The notes beneath the pieces were generated by a model that was given only the letters and a program-made list of their open reading frames with translations, was not told the DNA's origin and did no database searches. Positions 34,677 through 47,969 of a DNA stretch of 64,000 bases are shown here, one piece after another (position 1 is the first letter of the stretch; each line of letters opens with the position of its first letter). Made by a program: the position numbers and the translations under genes. The stretch is from Acarospora socialis (lineage: Eukaryota > Ascomycota > Lecanoromycetes > Acarosporales > Acarosporaceae), in NCBI GenBank assembly GCA_025617375.2, contig JAMYGW020000008.1, forward strand, positions 186,001 through 250,000, given 5' to 3'.

Positions 34677-35196
34677 AAGGTGTAAAAGTAGTGTTTTTTG
34701 GTGTTTTCTTGGTGATTTTGGTGTTTTTGGTGTTTTTGATGTTTTGATGTGAGTAAGACTTAGTTGAGGTATCTGATAATGCTTGATATGCAAAAATTCT
34801 GTCAAGCAAGCTAGAAAAATTAAGTGAAAATTTGCAAACTTCAAAAATTTAGATACTAAGAAGTACAACTAAACAGTTCAACAACTTTGTGAGCAATAAA
34901 GATATCAAAAAGCAGTAATAGTATGAATTTTAGAAGAGATCAATGTGAAGAAAACTGCTGATTAGATTTTTCAAAAATGCATTGATTGTGGTGATGTTGA
35001 TGTTCAAAATGTTGTTTTGGGTTTTTGACTGAAGATATGCAAAAATTTTTCACTGAGTAGTAATTGAGGTCTCTCACCATCAGTATTGATGATGAAGATA
35101 AGCTGTTTTAAGAATTTATAGAAGTGATTGAGACAAAGAATTTGCTCTATTCAGAATTTTGATAGCTGCTTTGATTGTAATTCTGTGGTGTTGCAC
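34677..35196 (-). mobile_element. LINE F, 5' part (5'UTR only)
   Basis: A second, older copy of the first 520 bp or so of the LINE 5'UTR, minus strand, beginning CCACAGAATTACAATC near 35194 and ending at the ACTTTTAC region. Joined across D to 26408-27660 it would make one internally deleted LINE with a junction at a shared CACC; this is inference. Mutated more than D. Confidence 0.7.
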
Positions 35197-35394
35197 TCTT
35201 TTCAATAGTTGTGTAAGATAGAAACTATGAATTGATGAAGACTTCACTCAGCTCAAAATGAATTCAGATGATCTGATTAATCAGGCTGATTGATGTTGCT
35301 GATAGATTGAAATGAGATTTACATTAAAAATGCTGAATGATTTGATAAAGATGTTAAGTTGTTCTTGAAATAATGAATGATCTTGATGAGACTA
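35197..35394. other. AT-rich spacer, nothing recognised
   Basis: About 200 bp between LINE F and the inverted-repeat element. No gene, no repeat match seen. Confidence 0.4.
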
Positions 35395-36400
35395 CTATAT
35401 GAACCTACTACTAGATTGTGCAACAGTCACACAACTGTGTACAATCTAGCTACAACAGTTTGCAATCATGACAAACTGTTGCAGCTAGATTGCAGCTAAA
35501 TTGCAGCTAGATTGCAGCTAAGTTGTAAATTGCAAGTTACAAGTTGTAGTAAGTTACTTAGATTGTAGTTAAGTTTTAGTAAAGTTGTAAGTCACAGACT
35601 GCTAATCATAAGTTGTAAGTTGCAGATTGCAGATTGCATAGTTGCTGAAAAATTATGAAAAACTGCAAGAAAATTCATGAAGTCAAAATTTTGAATTTTT
35701 GAAATCACTAAGTCAAAATCCTGAAATTTCAAAATCACTAAGTTCAAAAAAAACTGAGTGTAGAATAAAATATCAAAAATACAGTATATTACACTTTATT
35801 TATCATTTTTATGAGTGACTAAGCATAAATTATCAATGATGTAATTTATTGTATTATAAATTATCATTAGTGCATATGAAGATTTTTCATTTTCTCAAAT
35901 CTAACTTCTTATTCACACAACACACTGACTATCTATTGATGAAAAACACACTGATTTATATTATTTATATATATATATATGTATGTTTTCATTCACTATT
36001 CACTTATATTAAGCTAATTCTAGAAAAAACAGTCATATTTCATTACACAACAGTCTTTTTAAAGATAAGTCAAAATTCTATCTTTTTTACTTATGATTTT
36101 TTGCTCTAACATTGAAAACCAGATATTTTTATCTTTTATACTTTATATATACTTAGATCTATATATAAATTCAGTACAAATATAAGTATCTTAAATGTAA
36201 TATAGTTGACAATTTAGCTGCAATTTAGCTGCAATCTTTGACAACTGTTGACAACTGTTGACAACTGTTGTGTGTAGTTATCAGTTGTAAGTCATTAAAA
36301 CTGTTGTCAATGATTGTCAACTATTGTGTGACTGTTGTGTGACTGTGACAGCTAGATTGCATCTAGGTTGCAGCTAGGTTGCATGCATAGTAGTATGAGT
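35395..36400. repeat. About 1-kb element with imperfect inverted ends made of TTGCAGCTA-type subrepeats
   Basis: The left side holds repeated GATTGCAGCTA/AATTGCAGCTA units (35480-35525) and CAGTCACACAAC (35424-35435). The right side holds their complements, TAGCTGCAATTTAGCTGCAATC (36215-36236) and GTTGTGTGACTG (36334-36345), plus tandem GACAACTGTT (36239-36270). Outer ends share ACTACTAT / ATAGTAGT. The interior is AT-rich, with a TATATATATA run at about 35967, and codes for nothing recognisable. It resembles a non-autonomous DNA transposon with subterminal repeats, but exact ends and target duplication are not established. Confidence 0.45.
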
Positions 36401-39400
36401 CATACTGTACTCTTGATGAGTGATCAACTTGTAAAATATTTTAAATCAAAAAAATTAATTAATATTCTTACAGATTTGTTAAAAACCTGATATATCAGCA
36501 GACTGATATCTGATAGATGTAGAATATAGAGTGAAGATGTTGTGAATTAAATTGACAACATTGTTTAAAATCAATGAAGTATAAGCATGATTCATCAATT
36601 CAAACTGTTTTAACTAATATGCAGCTAATTTGCAACAGTTTAATAGTCATGACAGATCTTAATTCAATGATGAAGCAGCTGAGCTAGAATTTACTGATGA
36701 GTCTGTTAAAGACTTTATCAAAGTAATGACTTATAAACAGAAGTCATAAAAGTGATGAATTCATATAGAGAGTAAATAGATAGATATAAACAAAAGTAAA
36801 GTAACATCAATGATCAATGCAGAAAGTTGAACACAGTGATGTCATTTAATATCATTATTATAAGATAGATGTCTGATAAACAGTGAAAGCAGAATCTTAA
36901 TGAAAGTTGATGAACAAATACACTAAAGAAACTGATGATGATGATTAAATAGAAATTTAATTGTTGATGATGTCATATGAAGATGACTAATTTTGAGAGC
37001 TTTGAATCAATGATTGAGAACTCAATAATTTTTAAGTTAATGCTATCAAATTATTAAAATCAATCAGTCAAGTTTGTATGTATCTGAATTACTAAAGAAC
37101 TAAAAGCTATCTGAGTGAAAACTCTGCATATAAGATTTCATGAAGTGTCTTTTACATCTAGCAACTAGTTCTTATAAATTCATAACAACAGTAAGATTGT
37201 CAAGTGATTCAATGAGTTATATTCAAAGTCTGAGATTCAAAACAGTGAGACTAATTCATAACAATTACATTTGAGACTGTGAATATCTTTTTGCTGCTTA
37301 CAAAAACATTAAGTTAAAAATGTTGAACAAGTTGACTGCAGATAACTTACATCACAACAAGTTAAAATATAAGTGTAAAAAGAAAAAACATAAAACTTTT
37401 AATGCAGAGACTTAGATCAAGAAAGAGAGCTATTTATTTATTCTTTTAAATTTCAACACTAAAAAAAACATTGAGAAGAAGATTGCTGTCTTATTTAAAG
37501 AAATTATTAATAAGATATTCAGTTCTGATTGAGTTGCAGATTCAGAATTTTCATATACATAATTGATCAATATTAACTCTTCAGCAACTCTTTAATACAC
37601 TTATGATGCTGAAGAATTGAAGTTGAAAAAAAACATCTATATTCTTACTATTGTGAAGTTACTGTCATACAGAATAAATCTGAAAACTTTGTAAGTTTAA
37701 ATTTAACACTCTATATGTTTAAACTTGAAGTCAATTTTCTGTTGAAAAAGTGAATGTGTAAGATAAAACTGCATGAAAATTTCAATCAACATAATCTCTA
37801 CATGCAAAATAAACATAACAAGATTATAATAGAAGTATCTGAGTGAGACAGTATCTATATAATTAAACATATTGTAAAGAATTTAAAATAATTTGTCTTA
37901 ATATCTATTATACATACATTATTCAACTCAGAAATTACTCTTTCAGTTACAGTACAGAATATAAATTTATAAACTTAAATTCATGAGTTTTTTGTGACAA
38001 TTAAAATCTCAAATATCACTGACATATGTTTACAAAATCAAACTCATGTTAATTATAATTGAATCAATGATGCAGATGAAAGAACTAAGATCTACAAACT
38101 GTGACATTAACAATTTGCTCATCTTAATAATACAAAGCTTTGTGATCTTCACAAGATTACAATTTTGAAAAAGTCAATTCTCATTGTTGAAAACAAAAAG
38201 AATGTCTGTGAAATCTGTGTTCTTATTAAGTTTGTTAATCAGTAAAAACACAATATAAACAAGAAAAAGATTAACATTCTTGTTCAGATTTTCATTAATA
38301 TATGTAATTTCTTATTTTTATCATTTATCAAATATCAGTACTTTCTGAAGATTGTAAACAATTATTTTTAAAAGATATAAATAATATTGCTGAAGTAATG
38401 CACTAATATTTTACAGAAAATGCAAAAGTAATGATTAAAGATTGAGCTTTAAATCAATGCAAAAGTACTTACTGTATAAAGTGATAATGTTACAGAGTTA
38501 AGATCAATTTTAAATAACTGATGCAGATTTTTTAACATAATCTTGCAGTAAATCATGTTTTACATGTTCATTCAGAATAATATTGCTGAGAAAGTTATCT
38601 GTATCACTGAGAACTCAGTGCACATCATAATTTAAAAAACAGAACTTTTAATAAAGTTTTAAACAAAGACAGCATAAATAAATATTTATTTTTGCAACTG
38701 AACAGCAACTAATTTCTTGATCAACAATAGAAAAATAATTTTAAAGAAGATCTTCACTGATGTATAGTTGTTCATTGATTACATTTGTGTTTGAGAATGT
38801 AAGTGCTACTTTCATGTTAATCTCAAGTTATTGTTAAAACAGACAGAATAAGTTCATGAATTGAGAATAAGTAAAAGTCTTCATAAACTATATGAAGAAA
38901 ATCACAAAGCAGTATCTGCTTTGAACTTCAGATCTTAAGTGAATCATTAAAAGTTATGCTGTAAAGTTTGTTAAAAATGAGAAGAAAGACAATGTTGATC
39001 TTAAATTACAAAGATAAATACTAAATATTCTGTTTGAACAAAAATTAGTTAAATAATCATAAAGAAATGCAGTTATCACAGATTTTACAACATTTAACTT
39101 TATTTACTGTTTTTAAGCAAACTTACAGATTCAGATTCATGAGTTTAAATGATAAAGAAAATTTTAAGTTAACTGTAAACAATTTTGACACATTCTCATC
39201 AGACATCAATATGATGAATAAATTAATCACAGTCAACTTAAACAGATCACAGATAAATGAACAGAGTGAAATTAAACAGTTTTTATATATCAAAGTCTCT
39301 GTCAGCAAAGTATCAAATATTTTAACTGAGAAAGTTAAAACATTCTTATATGTTGAGATTTTAAACAGAAAATGAAATGACAACAATAAAGACTTTAATG

Positions 39401-40825
39401 AATTCATAATAAAAATATCATTAATCATGCTGATGTTTACAGCATTTATTACAGTTAATAAAGAAAACACTGAGAACATCAAATCTAATATTTTCATATT
39501 TGTCATCTATGTTAAAGCAATGAGAGACTCAGTTTGAAGAAAAATGTAAAAAAATGCTATTTATGCAGAATTAATGATTCTGAATGTCAACAAGACATAA
39601 AAAGAAATTATATCATCAAAAAATGCAAATATAATAATCAGTAAATGAATATTCAAATTTTAAGTGAACATTGATGAATTTCTGAACAAGTTTAAGACAA
39701 AAGTTATAATGAGAGATTTTTCACAAATGTATAACATTGATTATAAAAACAACTTTACATCTACAGTTAAGTTCAACATTCTTTGAGTCTTTCTTGTCAT
39801 CATTGTTCTTAAGAATCTTGAATATCATCAAGTAGATGTCAATAATATTTTTATGAAATTCTTTTTTAAAAGAAATCATCTGCATAACAGCTTCTTCTGA
39901 AGTTCAAATTGCATTTAACTATATACTGTACATATTGTGCAGTCTTTATAATCTGAAGCAATTTGCACAAGACTGATATGAATATTGTATCATTGATTCA
40001 TGAAAATTAATTTTTTATCAAAGCAATGTTGATTTCTATCTTCTTATTCATAGCATTAGAAAGATTATGCTGCTTTTTTATATAAATAATATAATTATAA
40101 TCTTTGCAAATCTGATATATATTTTCTGATTTAAGAAAGTTCTTATGAAGATATTCAAAGTTAAGAACTTAAGAGAGACACAGAAAATTGTTGACATACA
40201 AGTTACATACAATTACAAGAAAAGAACTTTGCATCTAAATCAAACTCATTATGTAAATAAAATATTGAAAGATCTTTACATGTAATCTGATAAACATAAG
40301 ATCAAAATGATTTTACTTAATGAATATAATGTTTTTTGTTTCATTAATTTCAGCTGATCAAAGAAGAGATTAAAGATAGTATCAATATACAATTAAAATT
40401 TTAATGTATACAACAATTCATACTTAACTAAACATCATCTCTGTTTTAAATCAACTAAGTCAGTATTTTAGTGATTCTGCAGAACATTATGAACATGTGC
40501 TTAAGAAACTGCTGTAATATGTGAAATTAGTTATTAATTTTGACATTGTGTACAGACTCAGTGAAAGTCAAGTTATGCTTGAATACTTTAACTTTAACTA
40601 TACATTAAATAAACAAGATCAGAAGTCAATTTTAAGACATGTGTACATGCTTGAAGACAAATTAGTGTCATGAACAAATTGAAAACAAAAGTTTATTATT
40701 ATCTCAATTACAAAAGCTGAGTACATAATCATGTCAATATGTGCAAAAACTGAAGTCTGACTTACATGAATACTGTGAGACATGAATATAAGCAAGTATT
40801 GTAGACAATTTATACTGTGTAAACA
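36401..40825 (+). mobile_element. Ty1/copia fossil (gag-pre-integrase, integrase, reverse transcriptase, RNase H regions)
   Basis: Domains in copia order on the plus strand: pre-integrase/zinc-binding region about 38090-38300, integrase about 38600-39000, reverse transcriptase about 39650-40400 and RNase H about 40560-40800. The gag region probably lies at about 36650-37600. Recognition rests on residual family similarity. Almost free of CC, GG and CG. Thoroughly broken, with many breaks, and old. No clear LTR pair was found; SINE S2 follows the RNase H region directly. Confidence 0.7.
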
Positions 40826-41310
40826 GAGTGATTGTGTAATATAGTGGACAGTTTATCATGCTGGTAGTCTTTTTAATTTAAGTGAAAATTCATGGAAGTA
40901 GTGATTTCAATTGAATTTCTCACTTAAATTATAAGATTGTGGGTTCAAATCTCACACCTCCCACATACATTATTCACTGAGCTGTTCAGTTATATAAGAA
41001 AAACAAGTGATGAAAATTCTACAGGTCATAGTTGTCTATAGAAGACACTATACACACAATCATTTATCTATTATTTAGACATCAAACTTCAAATTTCCTT
41101 AACTATTGACCACTGAGGTCCACAATCAGGTTGACTGCTCAGAAGTGATCAATAAGCAATTAGAATTATCAGAATAAATCTGTAATTCATATATTATACT
41201 TATGAATTGTCAGAATAAATCTGCATATTCAACAAATGCTCTATCACAAGTCATCATAGTGCATGTTTGCTGATATAGACTATAAAAGAAAGAATAAATA
41301 TAAATAAACA
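40826..41310 (+). mobile_element. SINE S2: complete tRNA-derived SINE with LINE-like 3' end
   Basis: About 485 bp. The tRNA-like head has an A-box-like segment (ATATAGTGG) and a B box GGTTCAAATCT (40942-40952). Between the boxes is a long hairpin: AATTTAAGTGA and its complement TCACTTAAATT bracket about 50 bp. T-arm-like GTGGGTTCAAATCTCAC precedes ACCTCCC, which could pair with a GGGTGGT-type 5' end (kept in S3). The body from about 41137 (ATCAGGTTGACTGCTCAGAA) matches the 3'UTR of the LINE. The tail is GAATAAATATAAATAAA. It is transcribed by Pol III if at all, and depends on a LINE reverse transcriptase. Confidence 0.85.
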
Positions 41311-44300
41311 CTGAGTGAGTGTTGACAGATTGTCTGTCAAGAACAAGTCACATAATAACTTAATGACTCAATGAATTGAGCAGTCAACTCAACAGATCAG
41401 CTGATCAAACAGTTAACTCAATGCTTTAAGACATTAAGTTCATAGTATATAGATAGAATCATTTTCTCTATGAAAAAGATTATGTTCAACTTAAGTAACA
41501 ATTTAAGAATTACACTTAACAACTGTGTCTGAGAATCTTTATATCAATAAGTCAAAACTTTTAGCTCTAATACAAGAGAAATCTTCTGTGAGAACATTAC
41601 ATTTTGAACATTTTTACAATATAAAGATGTTTATCTCAACACAGAAGCAATCTCAGTTCAATGTGAGTCAAATATTAAGAAGTCAGATCAATTTAGTGAC
41701 ACATATATCTGTGTAAATGTATGAGACATATAAGATACATATATTTGATGACTTCATCAGAGAAAGAGAAAAGCTTCAAGTGTTTTTAGTTGAGCTCAAA
41801 CTATATATTAAATTTAATGTGAAACAATTTTCAGAAAAACTTAAAAAAACTTTGTTCACAATATTTTATTTAAAGAATGCAGTCTTTAACTGAATTAATC
41901 TGCATTTCAAAGAGTTCATGAACTTGTTTAATAAAGAGAAGAAAAAAAACACTGATATGATCTTTATGAACTTTGCTCAATACAAGAAAGTGTTATGATA
42001 AGTTTTCAGTATTGTGAATGAGAAAAAAACAGTAAAACAACAAATTCATATCATAAAACAGAATGAATCAGCAGCAAAATATTTAACAGAATTTCAGCAC
42101 ATTGCAGCATTAACAGAATGAAACAATGATGTTCTTACATCACAATACTATTGAAGTCTCAAGAAGAGCATTAAAGATGAGATAGCTTGAGATGTTAAAT
42201 TCAACAATTTACAAGAAATGATTGACTTATTTATTAGCATTGACAGTTGTCAATGAAAATAACAAATAAAACACACTGAACATCAAGCACAACTCTGAAA
42301 GAAATAAAAAAGAAAATTCACTCAAGAGCACTGAAAAAGTGATTCAATGAATTTCAATGCAATCAAAAAGCATTATCACAAATCAGAAAAAATCAAATAA
42401 ACAGAGTCTGAATGTCAGACAGAGTGATTTAACAAGTTTTAATTATGATGAGTAGAAACTCATGAATATTATAACTGTGAAAAGTTCAAACATCTTGCAA
42501 AACAGTGCAAGAAGCTGCACAGATATTGTATAAAATATACTTCTGATATATCATTTGCTGATTGTTCTTTTTCTTCAAAGTTGTAGTTTAAGTACACACT
42601 TGTTTCTTAATGAACAACATTTGTCTTAGAGATATGAATTGATGTATCTTTGATGAGAAATAACTTTTAATGATGAATTGATAACACAATTCTAGACTTT
42701 GACATTTGACATTTTATGTCATTTCTTGACAACATTCTTTGAATGACAAGTAAAATGACTTTCAAGATTGAAGCATCACTTTGATAATTCTTTTTGACAC
42801 TAACAATGCAATCAACATGTACTTTATTTTCATCTTAACAGACACATTCACTATTGTTACAACAATATTATACAATGTCAGAAGATAGAAGTGAAGTGTT
42901 ATCTAAATAAATTGCAAATTCTTCAGATGTAACACAAATAGATGCTGCTCAGAATCATGAGTGATAGAATTTTAATAACACATCAACAATGTGTGTCATT
43001 CTGAAATGAATCTTAACTGTAAACTTAAATAATTCAAGCATCATGATAATCAAATCTATTAAATTAAAGAAATATACTCAATTTTTATGTACAGTATTCT
43101 GTATATTTTTCTTCTTCACTGCTGATTTAGTTGACATCTGCAATGCAGACAACTTTATTTTCTTGTAGTGAAGCTTCAACATTAAGAGTTACTCTCTGAT
43201 GTTCTTTTTCAGAGTTTGTAAAGAATGAGAAAGTACTTGTAGCTGTGACATATTCTTAATGAAAAGCAATACTTTCAACAACTGCTCTCATAACTGTCTT
43301 GTGACATTACTTATTTCTGCTCAAAGTTCAAAAGTTAACTTCAGATTTAAGATTGTCACAGTTGTGCAACAATGAGAAATCTCTTCAGACAAGTCTTGCT
43401 TCAGTGTAGTTGATGAGCATCTCAATGATAATGACATAAAGATTGTATTCTCATCATTTTTTAATAACTCTTCAATCTCATCTCTGAAATTCTCTACAGA
43501 AGCTTCAATTTTCTCTATGACTTTCAAATCAGTTCTTGATGACAATGATAACTTGTTTATTGAAGAAGTGTTCACTCAATCATGCAAGATAGTACTATTG
43601 TGATCTATCATGCTGTAGATTCTATTCAACATCAGAATTGCATTTTAATGTTACTGATTAGTACTGCTGATATTTTGAACACACACTTAATAGAAGAAAA
43701 TTATCTCAGACTTCTTTGTTACTGAGAAAATGTCTGTCTTATTCTTGAAATCTTCTTTCATAACAAAGTATTCATTGTTGTAAAAAAAAAACAGATGTTT
43801 GCTGCTCTGCTGATGTTGTAAACATTAAGAGAAAATTTGTTTCACATGTAGTACTGAAGATAGAAATTTGTATTGCTGATATGAATAATTGCTGTAGTAA
43901 TTTCACAAACATAATGAGTGTTTCATCTTCTTGTTGTGAAGTCAGAATTCAGTATTGCTTCAATATAGTGATGATTGTTGTTGAATCTTGATTGAATTTT
44001 GAATCAACAAAATCTAAAGTGATAATGTCATTATTTTATAAATAAAGTGCTAGAATCAGAGAGAAGTATAGAGCTGTAAAACTTTGAGAGTTAAAGAGAA
44101 GTTCTGAGAAAATCTAAAGAAGTGCTGAAGAGAAAGAGAAGAACTGAAGAGATGAAACAGTGCTGAAAAAGTGCAAGTTTGAAAATCAGTATTGTAAAAG
44201 TAACAGAGCAGCATTATCTAAAATCATCAGTATCTGAGTTTGCTGTTCTGAATAATCAGCTTTAAAAGCAACTTCTGAACAAAATGAAACAGAAGCTGAA

Positions 44301-44560
44301 TAGAAGATATATTTCTTGATTAAGTTATCACTTAAACACTGTAGCAGTCTTTTGTTCTGCAGACTGTTTGTAGAAGAAGTTTTTTTTGAAAATTGTATTT
44401 CAATAATATTTTAGAGCATCAGTCAGCTACTATTCTCTGTAGAGTTAGATGCAGAGATTCATCATAATGTATTTAGTCATCTTTTTTAAAGCAATCATCA
44501 CAACTGTTACAACCATACCTGAAGAGACTTAGCAAAAAAAATACTATGTCAAAGAAACAT
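41311..44560 (+). mobile_element. Ty3/gypsy fossil G1 (partial LTR and gag, then unassigned)
   Basis: LTR sequence at about 41311-41602 matches, in reverse, the LTR at 47632-47969 of G3; its 5' part is missing next to SINE S2. Gag similarity runs from about 41740, with a zinc-knuckle-like remnant near 42450-42500. From about 42600 to 44560 I see only AT-rich DNA without CC or GG and no clear domain, except that 44290-44500 matches 26210-26400 in reverse. Broken, many breaks, old. Confidence 0.6.
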
Positions 44561-47500
44561 ACAAAAAAGCACAGCACAACACATCAGTAAAACAGCAAGT
44601 CAAAAGTACAGAGATACAAAGACAAGCAGATGTGCAACCTAGTATATAAAAGAATTAATTTTTCTATGAAATTGATCATGTTCAACTTCTTACTTCTCAA
44701 GTTATTTACAATAAAGTGTTTATTCAACACTGCTGCACAGAGAACTCTTATATTAACAAGTACAAACATTTTAGTTCTCACATACTCAAGAAATTTCAGA
44801 TTCAGAACATAACACTTTGAATATTCTTACAATATAAAAATGATCACTTCTGCAGCACAGAAGACAGCTTTAACAAGTTAAGTTAATCTTCAGAATCTGA
44901 CATCAACAATTGAAACATTTAAGATATCATCATCTGATGTGTTCACTGATGAGAAAGAAGAGCTGTAAAGCTTCTTGATCAAACTTAAGTTATATATGAA
45001 ATTCAATCAGATCAAGTTCAGATTCAAGATGAACAAGAATTTATTCACTGTGATGTACATAAAGAACACAGTCTTCAACTGAATTAATCTCAAGCTGCAC
45101 AAATTTCTCAACATAACATCACACAAACAACTTGCAAATAAGAAATTCATCTTCTCTGACTACAAGAAATTCAAGAAAGAACTGAAGAAAATCTTCAGCA
45201 TAATCAATGAAAAGTAAGCAGCAAAAAGACAACTTCATGTTCTGAGAATGAATGAGTCAGCAATCAAGTATGTAACAAAGTTTCAAAGAATCACAGCTCT
45301 AACAGATTGAGACAACAATGTTTTGACATTCATGTACTACATAAAACTTCATAAGTTTATCAAGAACAAAATAGTTCAAGCAGATCAATCAGACACTCTG
45401 TAAAAGACAATTGATGTTTTTATTAATATAAACAGTTGTCAGTGAAAACAACAGATAAAACAGACAGAATATTAAGCATTCAGAAAAGAAAAGATTCAAG
45501 AAGAAAGCTTCAGAATTTGATCACAATGATTTACAGTATCTGTACTGCATAAAGAATACAACTCTATGAATCTCAACATGATTAAGAAGTGCTGTCAAAA
45601 GTCAAAAAAAACTAAATAAGTGAAGTCTGAATGTTAAAGAGAGTGATTTAATGAGTTTCAGACACTGCAAAAAGAGATGTGAATGTGTTACAACTGTTGA
45701 AAATTCAAACATTTAACAACAAACTGCAAACAATCACAAGTTAAGAAAAGAACAGCAGCAATAGTCAAGAAGAATTTAAGCATAGTGCATGATGTTCTCA
45801 GCTAAACAGTCTGTTACAATAATGCATGCTGAACACACAAGAACAGTAAGAACAGAGTCAAATAATATTTACAGAAATTTAAGAGAGAACAAAATGATTA
45901 TAACACAATGAGTCAATTGATACTCACTCAAGAGATAGCTTTTCTGAGTAAGAAAGAAATTCTTAACAATGAATATACAGAAGTCAACATCAAAGAAATT
46001 GATGATCAAGAAGCTTAAAAGATTAACTACTCTGAGCTGAATACTGAGTCAGAGATGTTCAAAGATAAATTATAAATATTTTCTGACAGTGACATCTGTA
46101 TGAAAAATGACTCAAGTATTGAGAAAGATAAATCTTTTAAAAGACACAAGAGCAGAACTGACAAAGATCTTGACAATTGTTTAAGAGCAGTGAGATTTTA
46201 AAAGTATGAATCAGAAAAGAAGCTTCAAAAACAACAGCACAAAACAGAAAAAGAAGTCAAGACATACTTTGAACTAGAAAAGCTAATGAAGAAAATATGA
46301 CTAGTGACTGAGAAGAGATCTAGCAAGACAGTATTCAAGTAACTTATATAACAAATGAAACTTCACAAGATCAGAATTTACTTGTCAACAGAATATGATC
46401 TAAAAAATGAAAATCAATGAATCTTTAACAAAAAATACATGTCTTCAGAGTTTCTGCAAAGAGTAAGAGCTATTGAGAGTCAGTTACAAGTGAAATATAA
46501 TCAATATAAATTACAACTTCAATCACTACAATATGTTGAGCAGTACAGAATCAACTATATGAACTTATTTTCAGAAGAAGAGCTGAAGATGATTTAAGAA
46601 TCTATGAAGAAAAAAGAAAAGTATAGAAACAACAAAAAACTACAGACTCTCTTGACAAAATTAGAGATTAAGAAGCTAGCAGTGTCTCAATAAAAAGACA
46701 ATGATCATTGATTGTGAATCAAAATAAAGATCAATGAATACTTCATTAACACACTAATAAACTTCAAAGCAAATGACAATGTGATCAGTCAGAAAACAGT
46801 CTTGAGAATGAAGATAAGAATGTGTAAGATGCAAGAGTTAATTATTCTATGAATAGTCAACAGTGCTGTTGAGATTGTTGAAATGAAAGTCTGTGTAAAA
46901 GTCACAATATTGAAAAACTCTCAAGAGATAACATTCAATGTCACAAAATTAATTGAGTACAACACAATACTAAAAATACTCTGATTGCACAAACAAAACT
47001 TAAAAATTGATTGAATCATCAAGAAAATATGTGTGACAGAGAACACATATCAGATTTTAAAACAGTCAGAAATGAGCTTGCTGAAGCACAAGTTATGAAA
47101 TCACAAAATATTACTCATAGAAAAAGAACAATCTAAGTGAATGTCACTATACTTCATGAGTGAAAATCAACTCAAGAAAGTTCAGACTTATCTTGATGAG
47201 AATCTCAAGAGAAAATTCATAAAATCATCAAAATCATCAGTAAGATATTTAATTCTGTTTGTGTTAAAGAAGAATGAAAAAAAACAACTATGTGTTGATT
47301 ACAGACAACTCAACAATATAACAAGACAGAATAGTTATTCTCTATCATTGATAAAAGAGTTACAAGATTAATTAGACAAGACTAAGTGATTCATCAGCTT
47401 AGATCTCAAGAATGCTTATTATTAAGTAAGAATGAAGAAAAACAAAGAATGAAAAATGACATTCTGAACACAATATAAACATTATAAATATATTATTATG

Positions 47501-47631
47501 CTGTTTGAACTCAAGAATGTTCTTACTATCTTTCAAAGATTGATTAATAACACACTACAAGAATATCTCAACAACTTTGTAATCACATATCTGAATAATA
47601 TACTCATATACTTAAAGATTTGAAAACACAT
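44561..47631 (+). mobile_element. Ty3/gypsy fossil G2 (LTR end, gag, protease and reverse-transcriptase regions)
   Basis: Begins with sequence related to the 3' part of the G1 LTR (about 44600-44820). Gag follows (about 44900-45750) with a knuckle-like remnant, then a probable protease region and reverse transcriptase (about 47100-47630), where the element is cut by the LTR of G3. The RT region is still recognisable. Broken, many breaks, old. Confidence 0.65.
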
Positions 47632-47969
47632 TGTAATATTCTCACAGAAGATTTCTCTCATATTAGAACTAAGAGTTTTGACTTATTGATATAAAGATTC
47701 TCAGACACATTTGTCAAGTGTAATTCTTAGATTGTTATTTAAGTTGAATACAATCTTTTTTATAAAGAAAATAATTCTATCTATATACTATGAACTTAAT
47801 GTCTCAAAATATTGAGTCAATCACTTGATCAGCTGATCTGTTAAGTCAACTGTTTGACTTATTGAGTTATTGAGTTATCATGTGATTTGTTCTTGACAGA
47901 CAATCTATCAACACTCACTCAGTATATAAGTCAGTTTATGTTATACTCATTTTAACATGATCATAACAT
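47632..47969 (-). repeat. 3' LTR of Ty3/gypsy fossil G3
   Basis: On the minus strand it begins TGTTATGATC (47969) and ends ATTACA (47632), about 338 bp. It is the reverse of the G1 LTR over nearly 300 bp. A polypurine run (minus AAAAAAGAAAAAATGA, 47970-47988) sits directly upstream of its start, as expected beside a 3' LTR. Confidence 0.65.

Noticed and set aside
35470-36380. Centromeric or telomeric satellite
   Set aside because: The TTGCAGCTA and GACAACTGTT units are few, irregular and arranged as inverted ends of a 1-kb element; no telomere-type TTAGGG array is present.
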